Both the position numbers and the translations under genes were made by a program. Source: Heracleum sosnowskyi (Eukaryota; Streptophyta; Magnoliopsida; Apiales; Apiaceae). From it: 64,000 nucleotides of DNA. The stretch covers positions 75,478,685-75,542,684 of the forward strand of contig CM061238.1 in NCBI GenBank assembly GCA_030848705.1. Reading direction: 5' to 3'. The stretch's first letter is position 1. Each line of letters opens with the position of its first letter. The notes under the pieces are model-generated. The model did not search any database, was not told the origin of the DNA, and saw only the letters and a program-made list of their open reading frames with translations. Shown here in pieces: positions 32,643 through 44,114 of this stretch.

Positions 32643-34567
32643 CTAGACTAAATAATGCACACAGGGACTAAATTTAATTAATTCAGTATGTCAATAGTAA
32701 TATTAATAAAAAATTAACAACAATACTAATAATAACTATAATATTAACAGCAACAACAAGACAACAACAATAACAATAATTACAACTACACCAAAACTAC
32801 TACTACAATAAAAAATAATAGTAACTTTAATAATAATTCAACCCGCCGGACTTTATAATGAATCAATCCTTGAAGCCATGCAAAATTTTGAATAGCTAAC
32901 GAGTACACCGATGTAGAACTAGTTTAAAGGAGGACATGTGTCATCCAGTACCTTTGAAGTTACAGTCAAAATTCATACCACGTATGTCCCGATAAATGAT
33001 CCAAATAAGAAGAAACAATGTCCCAAATACTTGAAATAAACATAGCTTCCTTTCTTAAAATAATGCAATCTACATTATGATTTAGAATTTACATATGGAT
33101 ACTGTTTGTATAACATATAGAGATAAAGTTGAAAAAACAGAAGAATAATAGGTTTGTAGAGAATACACACTATTATGACAACCCGTCTGACGGACTGAAA
33201 ATAAAAGGAAACTTTAATTTTTATTAGTAGATAATTTAATTATAGATAGTAGAGAAATCAATATATTTATTTATTGGTTTAATATGGGGGTGCTAGTAGT
33301 TTATCGATATGTAGTAACTTATCTTATTACAGGGTTCCTATTCCCTATATAAGTAATGTCATCCCCACATATTACTTAAACTTGATTAATATATAAGTGA
33401 TTTTGATAACAATATTGCTTTGGGTCTCTCATGGGTTGTTATCCATAGTTTTATCTCCCTTCTGCGGTTGGGAAACCCTTAGAGTAGTAGGTTTTCTGTG
33501 GTTAATCTACCCAAATTTTATCTTGATTCCTGTTTTTATATCATAATCTGTCCTGCATCACCGTCCCACGTCAAAACAAGGAAACTTTGATTAGAATATA
33601 AAGCTAAACTCTATTTCCAAGTACTTCTAAAAAAATCAAGAAATTTTGGGAGCAGTGGTGGGTGTGTGGGCGACTCAAAATTTGTTGCCAATGGGCAAGC
33701 AGAGTGAGTGGGAAACTTTGATCAGAGGATAAGGCTAAACTCCATTGCCAAGAACATCAGATAAAATCAAGAAACATTGGGAGGCCAGTGGGTGTGTTGT
33801 CAACCAAAAAATTGTTGCATATGGGCTTATCAGAGTGAAATTATTTTGATTCAAGCTCAAGAATTGACCTGGCTGTTACAACTACCAATCACCCAAAAAA
33901 TTTTAAATGAACAAACCAATTTTTAAAAACCAGTCCAACTCCTTTACAAACGAACAAGAGATGAATTTACAGCTCCAATTGTAAATTGACATGTAGTCAC
34001 TCTTTTAAATGTTTTGATTTGCTCAAGTTTACTCAGCATTCACACCAGACACACAAATTAAATCAAGCAAAAACGCTAACAAACATACACCCTCGGCAGC
34101 AGAAAAGCAGCTTAATATGAATCAACCATCAAGTAAAACAAATAAAATTATGACATTTTAGAACCTCGGTGTGGCAGTAGAGTGAACTATTCAGGATCCA
34201 AAATCGAGGCTTAACGGGTATATTATTCTAGCTCAATACTTAACCAAGTTATTACAACAATCAACACATAATCTATTTTCACTCCTTGACTAATAACCAA
34301 ATAATCAATCTTACAACTTCAAGTGCAAATCAAGATTCTACACATACCCATTACACAAACTTATAAATTCATCATTTTTATTATCTCTCACCTCACTTTA
34401 CTCAACATTTACACAAACATACACCCTTAAATCACCTAAAAAAACTAAAGGTGAAAAACCCATTTACTTAAACAAATAAAATCAATAACAGCTCTAAAAT
34501 TAATGCTATATAAATCAAATTTAAAAAAAAACAACAGATTTGAAAATAATCAAGAAAAGATATTACC
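32643..34567 (-). other. Probable 5' UTR intron of UBC23
   Basis: On the minus strand a donor (TTGTTCAG then GTAATATC) at about 34567 and an acceptor (GCATTATTTAG) five bases before the ATG at 32642 would define an intron of about 1.9 kb in the 5' UTR. Inside are trinucleotide-like AAC/AAT repeats (32700-32830) and a tandem duplication (33581-33836). Inferred from splice motifs only. Confidence 0.45.
33581..33836. repeat. Diverged tandem duplication, about 130-bp unit
   Basis: Both copies start GAAACTTTGAT (33581 and 33713), share TAAGCTAAACTC-like and AATCAAGAAA blocks, and end near TTGTTGC, ATGGGC and CAGAGTG. They are roughly 75-80% similar by eye. Confidence 0.75.
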
Positions 34568-34724
34568 TGAACAAAGAGCAAAACAAAATCAGGTGTCCAG
34601 GCTTGAGTTTGATAACAGAGATTATAGATACAAAATATATGTATGTATAAATAAATAGGGTAATACGGGTTTGTGGGTATCGAGAAGAAGAGAGGTTTTC
34701 GCCGTCCGACCGATCGTCGAAATT

Positions 34725-34740
34725 GTGTTTTTATATAGAG
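34725..34740 (-). promoter_or_regulatory. TATA box of UBC23 (putative)
   Basis: Minus strand reads CTCTATATAAAAACAC about 160 bp upstream of the presumed 5' UTR donor. Transcription would start near 34700. Confidence 0.45.
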
Positions 34741-34745
34741 AGGGC

Positions 34746-35863
34746 AAAAGAGAATAGCCGAAGCTTGAAGCTACCCTCTAAGATGAGGGGTATTTATGTA
34801 AATACATAAACGTTTTATTTAATTTTTTGCTATTAAGTTTTTTTGATATGTGCCAAAATATATATTTAGGTAATAAAATATTGAAACTAATATATTGGCA
34901 TAATATATACTGGTATGCCACTCATTTTAAATTTTATCGTATGTAGAAAAGGCAAAAGTAAATATCATTGTAAACAGTGTGCAAATGATATTTTGAAATT
35001 AAAATTCAACAAAAATATAACGTGTTTAGATCGAATAAAATCGCAAAAATTATATGGTGTGTGTATTTTCAAATTTCAAGCAATAAATACATTGGGCTAA
35101 TTCTTGCTCCTAAAGTAAACAACAAGAGAGATGGAAAGCATAATCGAAAAACCCAATCAAATAGTCCCTTAGAATATTTGAGCCCAAAAGCGTGTCCAAC
35201 TCACTTTGGGGTGTTTGGTTGGGCACGAGGTATGGGGTTGGGATGGATAAAATCTCTATGATGTTTGGTTGGGCTTTTCTAATTTTAAAACTCATAGCTT
35301 AAACTCGCGAGGCATGGGGTTTAGAAATTCAGGGGGAAGGTGGGTATGGGCTAAACCAAACTCTTAGGTATCACTTATCACTTCTCACGTCTCTGCTCTT
35401 ATATCACATCCGTCCCTCCGTCCCTTTCTTCTCCATCCATTTGTTGCATCATATTTTTTTTGCCGCCTCCAAATTTCAGGTAATTTAATTTTTATTTCTC
35501 CCTAATATTGTGATGATTACTTATAAGTAAATATGTATTGATTTGTTTGTAATCAAGCATTTATACATACACTTATAGAGTCATGTTCCTTGTAAAACCC
35601 TTAACCTAAGAACTCTATCTTATATTTTAAAATAATATATATTTATTATATGTAGGTCATGGGTAAAGTTGTCCAAAAATACAAAATACATAATTTAGAG
35701 CTAATTAATATTTGATTAACGATAATAATCGTACGATAATAATCGTACATCGATATCGATCATAAAATTTTCCATCATCATCATAAAATTCCCCCAATTA
35801 TTTTTATCAATTTTTGTGAAAATATTCAAGTTATGGTATAAACACAATATCACATAACAGTGT
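34746..35863. other. Intergenic, with an orphan 5'-leader-like stretch
   Basis: No gene called. A pyrimidine-rich stretch at 35390-35480, containing CCGTCCCTCCGTCCC and then CCAAATTTCAG followed by GTAATTTAA, looks like a plus-strand 5' UTR exon with donor, but nothing coding follows before the LTR at 35864. A small tandem and palindromic run of CGATAATAATCGTA lies at about 35717-35745. Confidence 0.4.
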
Positions 35864-36901
35864 TGTTATTCCCAGACAATGAATCAAGATTGTAGAAGGG
35901 GGGGTTGAATACAATCTTTAAAAATTCTTTGATTCTTGATAGTAGAAATGTGAAAGTAAAATCAAGAACAGAAAAATAAACAAGATAAAAGATAACACAA
36001 GAATTAAAGATTCAGGTGGATTGATTTATCCACCTGAGAGATTTTTATTTGAAGAAATCTCTGTGATATTTATGAATAAACACACAGCTGCATACACACT
36101 ATTCTAGCTTCAACAATTTACAAAGGATATTGTTTTTTGCTCTCTAAATTGCCTAACTGATTTCTTAGTTCTAGAATAATGCTACACTTGGTTATATATC
36201 CCAAGTTTACAAGATATTTCGAACATTTAATAATACAAAGAGTAAATATGTTCAAGATCCTTGTTTCTCCATTCTGAGTAATGGTCCATGTGTTGGTAGC
36301 TTGCCCTTCTTGGCTGATTGTCTTTTATAGAAATGTTACTCTTGACTGGACAAAACAAAATGCTTCTTCTTCTCGTGACTTTTCCAAAAATACTGGTTTC
36401 CATGCTCTGTGAATTCTGTCAACCCATATGCTCTGTCTGTACTGTCCCTTTCACAAAGTGCAGAGTGTATTCGTAGATGCTATTTATGATGTATCCGTTG
36501 AAGGTATCTTGATCACATCCGTAGACAGCTAGTACTGCTATCTGTAGACAGTACATTGTCCACATCCGTAGAAGGCTAATGTTGTTTATCCGTTGACAGT
36601 CAATTTCACTTATGTAAAATTACAAGGCATAGACTATTTACAATTAGCCTCTTTATTCTGCATATCAATTAATAGTCAACATGACTTATTCAGCCTAAAA
36701 ACTAATACTTCGACTTTTACATTACAAAACAGGATTACACATCAGGATTCCTTAAGCATGCTACATTGAGTCTTATCCGTAGATAAGCTACCCTTCTACG
36801 GATACTGCAAAAGCATGCTATCCGTTGAAGGCTACATTTTACTTATACAATTTTCACTAAGTTAATTTAGTTATCATCGAGAAACAACATAGTTCCTAAC
36901 A
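35864..36901 (-). repeat. 3' LTR of element D
   Basis: Minus strand begins TGTTAGGAACTATG at 36901 and ends GGGAATAACA at 35864, with the ATTCAACCCCCC signature near 35910. It carries about ten TCTACGGAT/TCAACGGAT-type motifs, at about 36470-36600 and 36770-36830. Confidence 0.88.
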
Positions 36902-36917
36902 ATCTCCCCCAATTTAT

Positions 36918-37300
36918 GCCTGGTTGAGAATCAGACACAAATTAAGAGTCTTGATGATAACAAAACCACTTCTAACAAATGAACAGTAAACAGTAAAAAT
37001 TATATTAAGCTACATAAATTAAAATGCTAAAGGGTTGAGAAATGTACACAGAGAGTGCTCATCTAGGCTGAACAGATTTAATTCTTTTTCTTCTCTCTTG
37101 TAGGTTGAACTTTCTTCTTTCCTTGTCTGGCATAGTTGATTTCAATTTGCTCCTGAAGCTTCCTGTAGAAGGTGTCTTCTTCAACTATTTTTGGATCTAG
37201 CTTGGATTGCAACCACCTAAGGTATTGGGAAAGCCTTAGACAGTTGGTCCTCTAGCCTGAAGAATCTTCTACATCCCTCATTATATCTGAACTCCATCAT
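36918..37300. other. Internal 3' untranslated part of element D
   Basis: Non-coding stretch between the ORF3 stop (37301) and the polypurine tract. Nothing else recognised. Confidence 0.6.
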
Positions 37301-40300
37301 CTAGTAAGGTTGGAGGTGGATTCTTTGACCATTGTATGGGATCTTCAATTTCCTTGGTAAGCTTTCAGGTTGATTCCAACTAGCTCTCATCCCTTCAATC
37401 TTCCTCATCACTAGGCTCCTTGCAGTTGGAGAAAATCCATTTGAGCTCTTGAAGCTTGAGAAAATTTTGACCAATGTGGGATATCCTTCATTCAGAATTC
37501 TCTGCAAGGGCCATGTCCTTTCTACTCCACCCTTGTAGACACACACCAATCTTTCTGGCAGATTCTTGTGCTTGTCAATGCCCCTTACTTCAATAATTTC
37601 ATCCAGGAAGAGATCCAGTGTTGTAAACTCTTGTATGTCAGCAGTGTAGATAAAATCAGCTTTGTCTTCTATTGGCTTGACAACTTGAGGTACAATTTGA
37701 AGTTTGATTGGCCCCTTTGGAGTTTTCTTCTTTGGTTCCCTTGCTTTTTTCTTCCTTTCAGCTTCTAAGATAATTTTTGGGAATACCAAATTATCAGACT
37801 CCATGGGCTCTTCCTTGGGCTCTACTAGGGTGCTTGAGGGTTTGATGATATCATCAATTGTGAAGGTCCTTCTCTTTGGTTTCTTAAGCTCCTCTTGTTT
37901 TTCTGGAGAGACAGGCCTTTTGGATTTGAATTTTATCCTCCTAGCAATAGAATTTGTCTTAGGCATTGTCTTCCCTTTGTTTGATTTTCTTTTAGTAGGG
38001 GCTCCTTCCTCTACAGCCTCACTACTATCTTCTTCCATCTCCCTCATCAATTCTTGGGCCAGTCTAGCCTGCTTTTCAGGAGTAGACTCATATCCCTCGG
38101 GATTGGCTTCTCTTGAAAGTCTAGCTACCTCCTCCCTTTTAGCTTCCACAAACCTGGGATGACTGATTGTTATATGAATTGGCTTTCCATTCCTGATGAT
38201 CACAGCCATCCCCTGTCTGAGTTCCACATCCCTGGTCTCCTTGAATGCATTGATGTCTTTTCCCAAGAGTTTCTTAGCATCTGGCTTGGGAAGTGGAAAA
38301 TCCACTTGGAGTTTATTCTTGCCATGCTTCTTGGTTGGAGAACCAAACCTACCACTCAATATACCTTCACACTCCTTGTAGAGAGATGGCTCGGCATCAT
38401 AGAAACTTTTTGGGAGCTCAACCTCAGGAGTAAGAATTTTGAGAATTGTTGTAGTAGTTGTAGGCTCTGTAGTTGTGAAGGGAGTTGAAGTCACAGCTTT
38501 AAAGATTGATTCTTTGATCAACCTTTCTGTGTTGAGAATTCTTTGTTCTATGGCTTCATTGGCTTTAGACACCTCCTTTTGCCTTGCAAGCACCTCCTCT
38601 TCACTTAGACCAGTGAAATCCAACTCTCCTGGTTTGATTGATACTGGAAGGACCATAGTGAATTGAAATCCACTTGGATTAGCTACTACTTCTGGAATCT
38701 CCCCCTCAGCAGATGCTTTCACCACTTCCATCCTAGCTGGTTCAGAGACCACTAGTGTATTCTCCCCCTTTTTGTTATCATCAAGGGTTTGAGTAGCACC
38801 AGGGGCCTGCAGCAATTGTTGGAGGAGCTGTGTCTACAGTTTTTGTTGCTCTAGAAAGAGATCCAGCTTCTCCTCCATTTTATCCACCCTCTTTGATAGA
38901 GATTCCACACTCCTAGATAGAGTGTTTTCTTCAACAACCCTTCTTTGAATAGTCCTGATGGTGGAGAGAGGGAATGTAGTATCAAGCCTCCTGTTAATGA
39001 TGTCCTTGACATTGTCAATGACTGCCTTAACCTCATCTGTCTATGTCCTTTGATGTAGAAGCTGCATCTTCTATAATTGGAGGTTTGTAATGAACTTGGA
39101 CAAGATGCGCTTCTTGGATGGATTAGCTGATTGAAACTCAGTGGAAGCCTTTTGATATTCCTTTAAGATCACCAGGTTGATTGCATCAGATTTGGCTTCT
39201 GTGTCAAACAACCAACCTGGTGTGCTTTCTGAGGTGGAAGGGCCTTCATCACCTCCTTCACCACCATCTGAGTCTTCTTCCTGGTCTTCAGAGTCTTCAT
39301 CATACTCAAACTCTTCACCAGCTCCTGGAGGCAGATTAGTGATTGCTTCTTTTGCCCTAGACATTGATTCAGTAGTGTGTACCAAATGCAACATCCTTTC
39401 TGCTTCCACATTGTCATGTCCATCCAAGACTTGATAGGTTGGATCAGGATGAGTAAATGTCTCAGCATTCAGGTTGACTTGATCCAACCTATGTTGATAT
39501 TCAAGTTGGAACAGCCTCTCCCTGTCTGCATCACTAACATCCATTGACTCACTTGCAATGGCTGAGTCTTCCTCCCTTATTCCTCATATACCTGTTTTTC
39601 TCTCATTTTCTCTCTTTTCCTGCATCAGGGGCTCCCCTTGGCTCACACCCTCACCGTCACCTACTAAGGTGGAACTCTCATTTCTCACTTTTATCAGACT
39701 GGAAGAAATAGTTTGTCCCTCTTGCTTTCCCTCTCCTTTTGCCTGGCTGCAAGCTAACCTCTCACTCTCAATAGCTTCACTCCCTTCCCTCAATCCTAAG
39801 AGTGTTTGAACTACTACTAACTCATCCACACTGGAAGTTGTAATATTTGAAGTTTGATGTGCCAGTGTGGAAGGAGTATCCGTCGAGGTAGTAGAAGTAT
39901 ATGTCAACGGATAGTTGATTTGAGGCATATCCGCAGACAGACAAACACCCATCAACGGATGAGAGATATCCGTAGATGAAGAAAAAGAAGTAGCTTTTGA
40001 AATTGAGACTATAGCTGAATCTTTGGAGATTGATTTTAAATTGAGAGCCACAAATGAAGCCAAAGTCTTAGAAATGATGGATTGGTGGTCCAACAAATCA
40101 TCAAGAAGATGATGACCACCAATTTCAGAGTGGGGCTTCTCCAAGAAGGTTAAAGATGGAGAATCAGGAATGGATTTGTGAATCATGTCCACATCCAAAG
40201 AGAGAGTAGGTGAGCTTGGGATTTCTGTGTCAGTTTGAATGATTAGAGAATGGGGTTGTGACTCCACATTTACTGGAGCCACATCAAACTGAATTTGTGA

Positions 40301-40560
40301 TGGTGCCATTGGCACTGTGTGTGATCCCTGTGCAACCCTAGATGTTTTAGACCTCTTTCTCCTTTCATAGGTCTTGGTTGTATCTGTAGGGCTTCTGGTA
40401 TCCTTATCCCTCTTGTGTTGTGTCCCTGGATAAGAACTATTTTCAATAGCAACATCCTTTTGGGAGGATGACACTAGGGATGTGATAACTTCATTTTCAA
40501 CCACTGTATCTTTTTGAGAAGATACAGGGTGGCTTGGCTCGGACACACTAATCTCACCCT
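37301..40560 (-). pseudogene. Accessory ORF3 (env-like position) of element D, broken
   Basis: Long protein of unknown function encoded after pol, the place where SIRE-type elements carry their extra ORF. A single minus-strand frame runs from the E insertion to 37301 with stops at about 39584, 39071, 39041 and 38834. Order: Ser/Thr-rich linker, LVVVQTLLGLREG, LERLACSQAKGEG-type motif, an acidic segment near 39250-39320, coiled coil with a DDNKKGE end (about 38780-38900), and a Lys-rich C-terminal part with RQGMAVIIRNGKPIHITISH. It is homologous to the ORF at 60454-64000, which has the LVVVETLLGLRG and DDNKKGEK counterparts. The N-terminal domain is removed by the insertion. Five copies of the D-family LTR motif lie within 39877-39976. 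Confidence 0.75.
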
Positions 40561-41580
40561 TGTTAGGAATATGTTGTTCTTGATGATAATTATAAAAACA
40601 CTTAGTAGATTTTGTATTAAGTCATTTTGTAGCTGTCAACGAAATGGCATGCTTTGCAGCATTCCGTTGACAGGAAGCTCATCAACGAAATGAATGATGT
40701 AGCAATTGCACTGTACAATACTTCACAGTTTGATATGCATTTTGTTGTATGTATTAGATAGGTTTTCTAAGTCATGTTGACTAAATGCTAGATAGGCAAA
40801 ATAGGTTGGTTAATTGTAAATATCTTGTGCCTTGTAATTTTGCCTAAGTGAAGACATGTCAACGGAATGAAGATTACTCTGTCAACGGAATGAAGTTTAC
40901 TCATCAACGAAATGAAGTTTACTCATCAACGAAATGGAGAATAAAGCTATCAACGAAACACATCTCCCTGCTATCAACGAATCATTATTGCTTTTCTGAA
41001 TAGTTGACAAAGTGATAGTGACAGTTTACTGAACAGATCTAAAGGTGATGTGGAAGTGTACTTTGCATTGGAAACCATTAAAATGGACATGGGGAATAAA
41101 GAAACATCCCAGTTTCCAATTGGGCTCTTGGGAGTGATCATAATAAGCATGAAGACAAAAGCAAGGATCTCCAAGGACCACTGGACAAAGGGATGAAAAA
41201 CAAACTATTGGCGGTTACCTTTAGTGTACTTTAGTGTAGCCAAAAATAGCTTTGTAAACTTGGGGAATAAATAACCAAGTGTAGCAGTTAAAATAAGTGT
41301 AAGAGAAGAAAAACAAATAGATTGTATTAGCTATCTTTGAGAGCATACTTCTCTACATTCTTGTAACTGAGCAGCTGTGTACATTTTGTATCACAGATTA
41401 TTTCCGCAATAAAAATCACTTCAGTTGGATCATCAAACAATCCAACTGAAATTATTTATGTGCTTGTGATTTTTACTTTAAGTTCAGTTTTATTTGTAAG
41501 TTGTTTTTAAGTTTAAGAAATATCAAGAATTGTATTCAACCCCCCCTTCTACAATTCTGTTAGGTCATTTGGGATTAACA
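40561..41580 (+). repeat. 5' LTR of element E
   Basis: Starts TGTTAGGAATATG, ends GGGATTAACA, with the ATTCAACCCCCCCTTCTACA signature at about 41534-41554. Nine TCAACG(A/G)AATG-type motifs: 40636, 40661 (inverted), 40682, and a near-regular ladder at 40859, 40882, 40904, 40926, 40950 and 40974. Ladder spacing is 22-24 bp. Confidence 0.9.
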
Positions 41581-41582
41581 AT

Positions 41583-41594
41583 TGGTATCAGAGC
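41583..41594 (+). other. Primer-binding site of element E, tRNA-iMet
   Basis: TGGTATCAGAGC, two bases after the LTR end. Confidence 0.9.
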
Positions 41595-41643
41595 GAGCTT
41601 CTAACATACAAGAAGTTTAAAGATCAAGACCAAAACAGTAACC

Positions 41644-44114
41644 ATGGTGAAGAAGGATGCAGGAGTAAAGATACCAGTTCTTGATAAGGACAATTACTTT
41701 CACTGGAAAGTAAAGATGCACTTACATCTCATGTCTATGGATGAGAGGTATGTAGACTGCATTGAGAAAGGTCCACACGTTCCCATGAAGTTTGCATCTA
41801 GAGTTGGAGTGCCAGATGATGCTCCTGATGTGGAAATTCCAAAACTTGTCTCAGAATGGACTATTGAAGATGTTGCAGAAGTCCATAAAGATAAAAGAAC
41901 CATGAACATTCTGTTTAATGGTTTGGAGCAAGAGATGTTTGACAATGTCATAAACTGTACAACCTCCAAAGAAGTATGGGACACTGTTAGACTCTCTGTG
42001 AAGGTACTGAGCAAGTTAAGGAAAACAAAATGCAGCTCCTTATACAACAATATGAGCATTTTCATTTTAAAGCTGGTGAAACCCTAAATGACACGTTTAG
42101 TAGGTTTCAAAAGATTTTGAATGGATTAAAGTTGTATGGGAGGATCTATCAAACCAAGGATTCAAACCTTAAATTTCTTAGAGCTCTTCCAAAAGAATGG
42201 AAGCCTATGACTGTTTCTCTCAGAAACACTCAAGAGTACAAAGACTACACTCTTGAAAGGCTTTATGGAACCTTGAAGACATATGAGTTGGAAATGGAGC
42301 AAGATGAAGAAATTGAAAAAGTACAAAAGAATGGTGGATCTATTGCATTGATTGCATCTGTGAACCAACTGGAAGATGACAATGAAGAAGCTGCAAAGGC
42401 CACAACTAGTCGAGCTAGTTGTAGGAGTGATGTTAGCAAGGGTAAAGGCAAGATGACAGAAGAAGAAGAATCAGAACCAGCCAACTTGGATGACTTAGAT
42501 GAGATTGATGAACACATTGCTTTTCTGTCAAGAAAATTCTCTAAGTTCAAGTTTAAGAGAAACTCATAAGCAAGGCCACCAAGAAGAGACTTTCAACTCA
42601 GCAAAACTAACTGGATTGAAAAGTCTAAATCTAAATGTTTCAATTGTGGAATGCCTGGTCACTTTGCTGGAGACTGCAGAAAGCCCAAGGTTGAGAAGGG
42701 CAACAGGAAATTTGAGACTGTTGATTATAAAAAGAAATACTTTGAACTTCTCAAGCAAAAAGAAAAGGCTTTCATGTCTCAGGAGTATGATTGGGCTGGT
42801 AATGGTGAAGATTCTGATGATGATGTTGAATATGTCAACTTGGCTCTTATGGCTAACAATCATGAGCAGGAAGCAAGCTCCTCAAGCAACCAGGTAACGA
42901 TTACTAATCTTTCTGAGCTTTCTAAAGAGGAATGTGATAGTGCAGTAAATGAAATGTCTACTGTATTATATAATTTGCGTGTTACTCTTAAATCACTTAC
43001 CAAAGAGAATTCAAGAATAAAAGAGACTAATTTGCTCTTAAGTGATAGGAATGCAATGTTAGAAGCACAACTCATTGATTTTGAGAAAATGAGGTGTGTA
43101 AGTAGGGATGCTAAGAAGGAACTTGAGAACGTGCTAGAAAGGGAAGAAATTCTTAAGGCACAACTTGAAATAGAACAAAGTGTGATTGCTAAATGGAAAG
43201 ATGCCAGGAATGTTGCTACCAACATCATTAATGTTCAAGGTATGGAATCTTTCTGTGAACAATCATGGAAAAAGAACAAAGAGAAGCTAGGGTATGTTGG
43301 TGAAACCTTATAATCAGAAACAGAGTCAACAAACAACAATGATCATTTGTTGAAGGTTGATATGTTAACGGAATGCAATGTTTCGTTGACAGATGAACCA
43401 TCAACCGATCAGGCTGTTTCGTTGACAGAGAAAAGAAAAGATGAACTCACTAGACTTAATAATAAGTATGGTCTTGTCACCAAGAACTTTGTTCAAGGTG
43501 AGTCTAGTAAATCAAAGAAAGTTGAGAAGCCTGTTGAGAGAGCTAATGTAGGTCACTTGTCCAACAAGCAATTGAAAGATAAGTTAGAAAATGTTCAAGT
43601 TGAGGCTAAGGGAAATAAAAAGAATAACAGGAATGGCAAAGTCGGGATTAACAAACACAACAATTACACACCTGATAAATATGCTCCTAGAAAGACATGT
43701 GTTAATTGTGGAAGTGTTAGTCATTTATCTACTAACTGCAAATCTGTTAAGAAGACTGCCAAAGTAAAAATGTCTAAGCCTGCTATGAATGGTTCTATGC
43801 CTACAATGCCTGTTATGCCTAACATGTTTGCTCCATATGCACAATTTCAAAATCCATATGCCAGCATGCCATTTGTGCCTAATCCATACATGAATATGTT
43901 TAATGTGCCACAAATGCCATGGAATATGAATAACATGTTTGTTCCTCCAACTATGCATGCTGTGAATGAAAATGTGAGCAACCCTCAGAAATCAACACCA
44001 AGGATAAAGATTGATTTAAATCAATCTGAGCCCAAGGTGAAAAATGATATAAAAGGAAAAGCAAAGGCTAACAAAACAGGACCCAAGGAAACTTGGGTAC
44101 CAAAATCAACTTGA
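41644..44114 (+). pseudogene. Gag of element E, broken by one frameshift and two stops
   Basis: Copia gag with an N-terminal block (KIPVLDKDNYFHWKVKM), a UBN2-type capsid region, a first zinc knuckle CFNCGMPGHFAGDC (near 42640-42680), long coiled coils (about 42890-43240), a second knuckle-like CVNCGSVSHLSTNC (about 43699-43740) and a Met/Pro/Asn-rich region ending in ETWVPKST and a stop. A frameshift near 41995 separates the first 118 codons from the rest. In-frame stops occur at 42567-42569 and 43311-43313. The final stop at 44112 is followed by pol in the -1 frame, exactly as in element F. E-family LTR motifs lie inside at 43363-43427. Gag is therefore dead although pol is open. Confidence 0.88.

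Larger units (their letters stand above)
35864..40560 (-). mobile_element. SIRE-like element D, 3' half, interrupted by element E
   Basis: On the minus strand: accessory ORF3 (40560 down to 37301), polypurine tract (36902-36917, GGGGGAGAT) and 3' LTR (36901-35864). At 40560/40561 the ORF is cut by the 5' LTR of plus-strand element E, so D's gag, pol and 5' LTR should lie beyond the right edge of the window. Same LTR family as the solo LTR at 3222-4265. Confidence 0.85.

Noticed and set aside
32229..32646. Plus-strand open frames rich in Ser/Leu/Val
   Set aside because: Antisense of the acidic GAT/GAA-rich first exon of UBC23.
35022..35261. 79-codon plus-strand open frame
   Set aside because: No homology recognised and biased composition; lies in intergenic sequence with no gene signals in phase.
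37568..38666. Several plus-strand open frames
   Set aside because: Antisense shadows of the Lys/Glu/Pro-rich ORF3 of element D on the minus strand.
39177..39434. Plus-strand open frame rich in Ser/Pro
   Set aside because: Antisense of the acidic segment of D ORF3.
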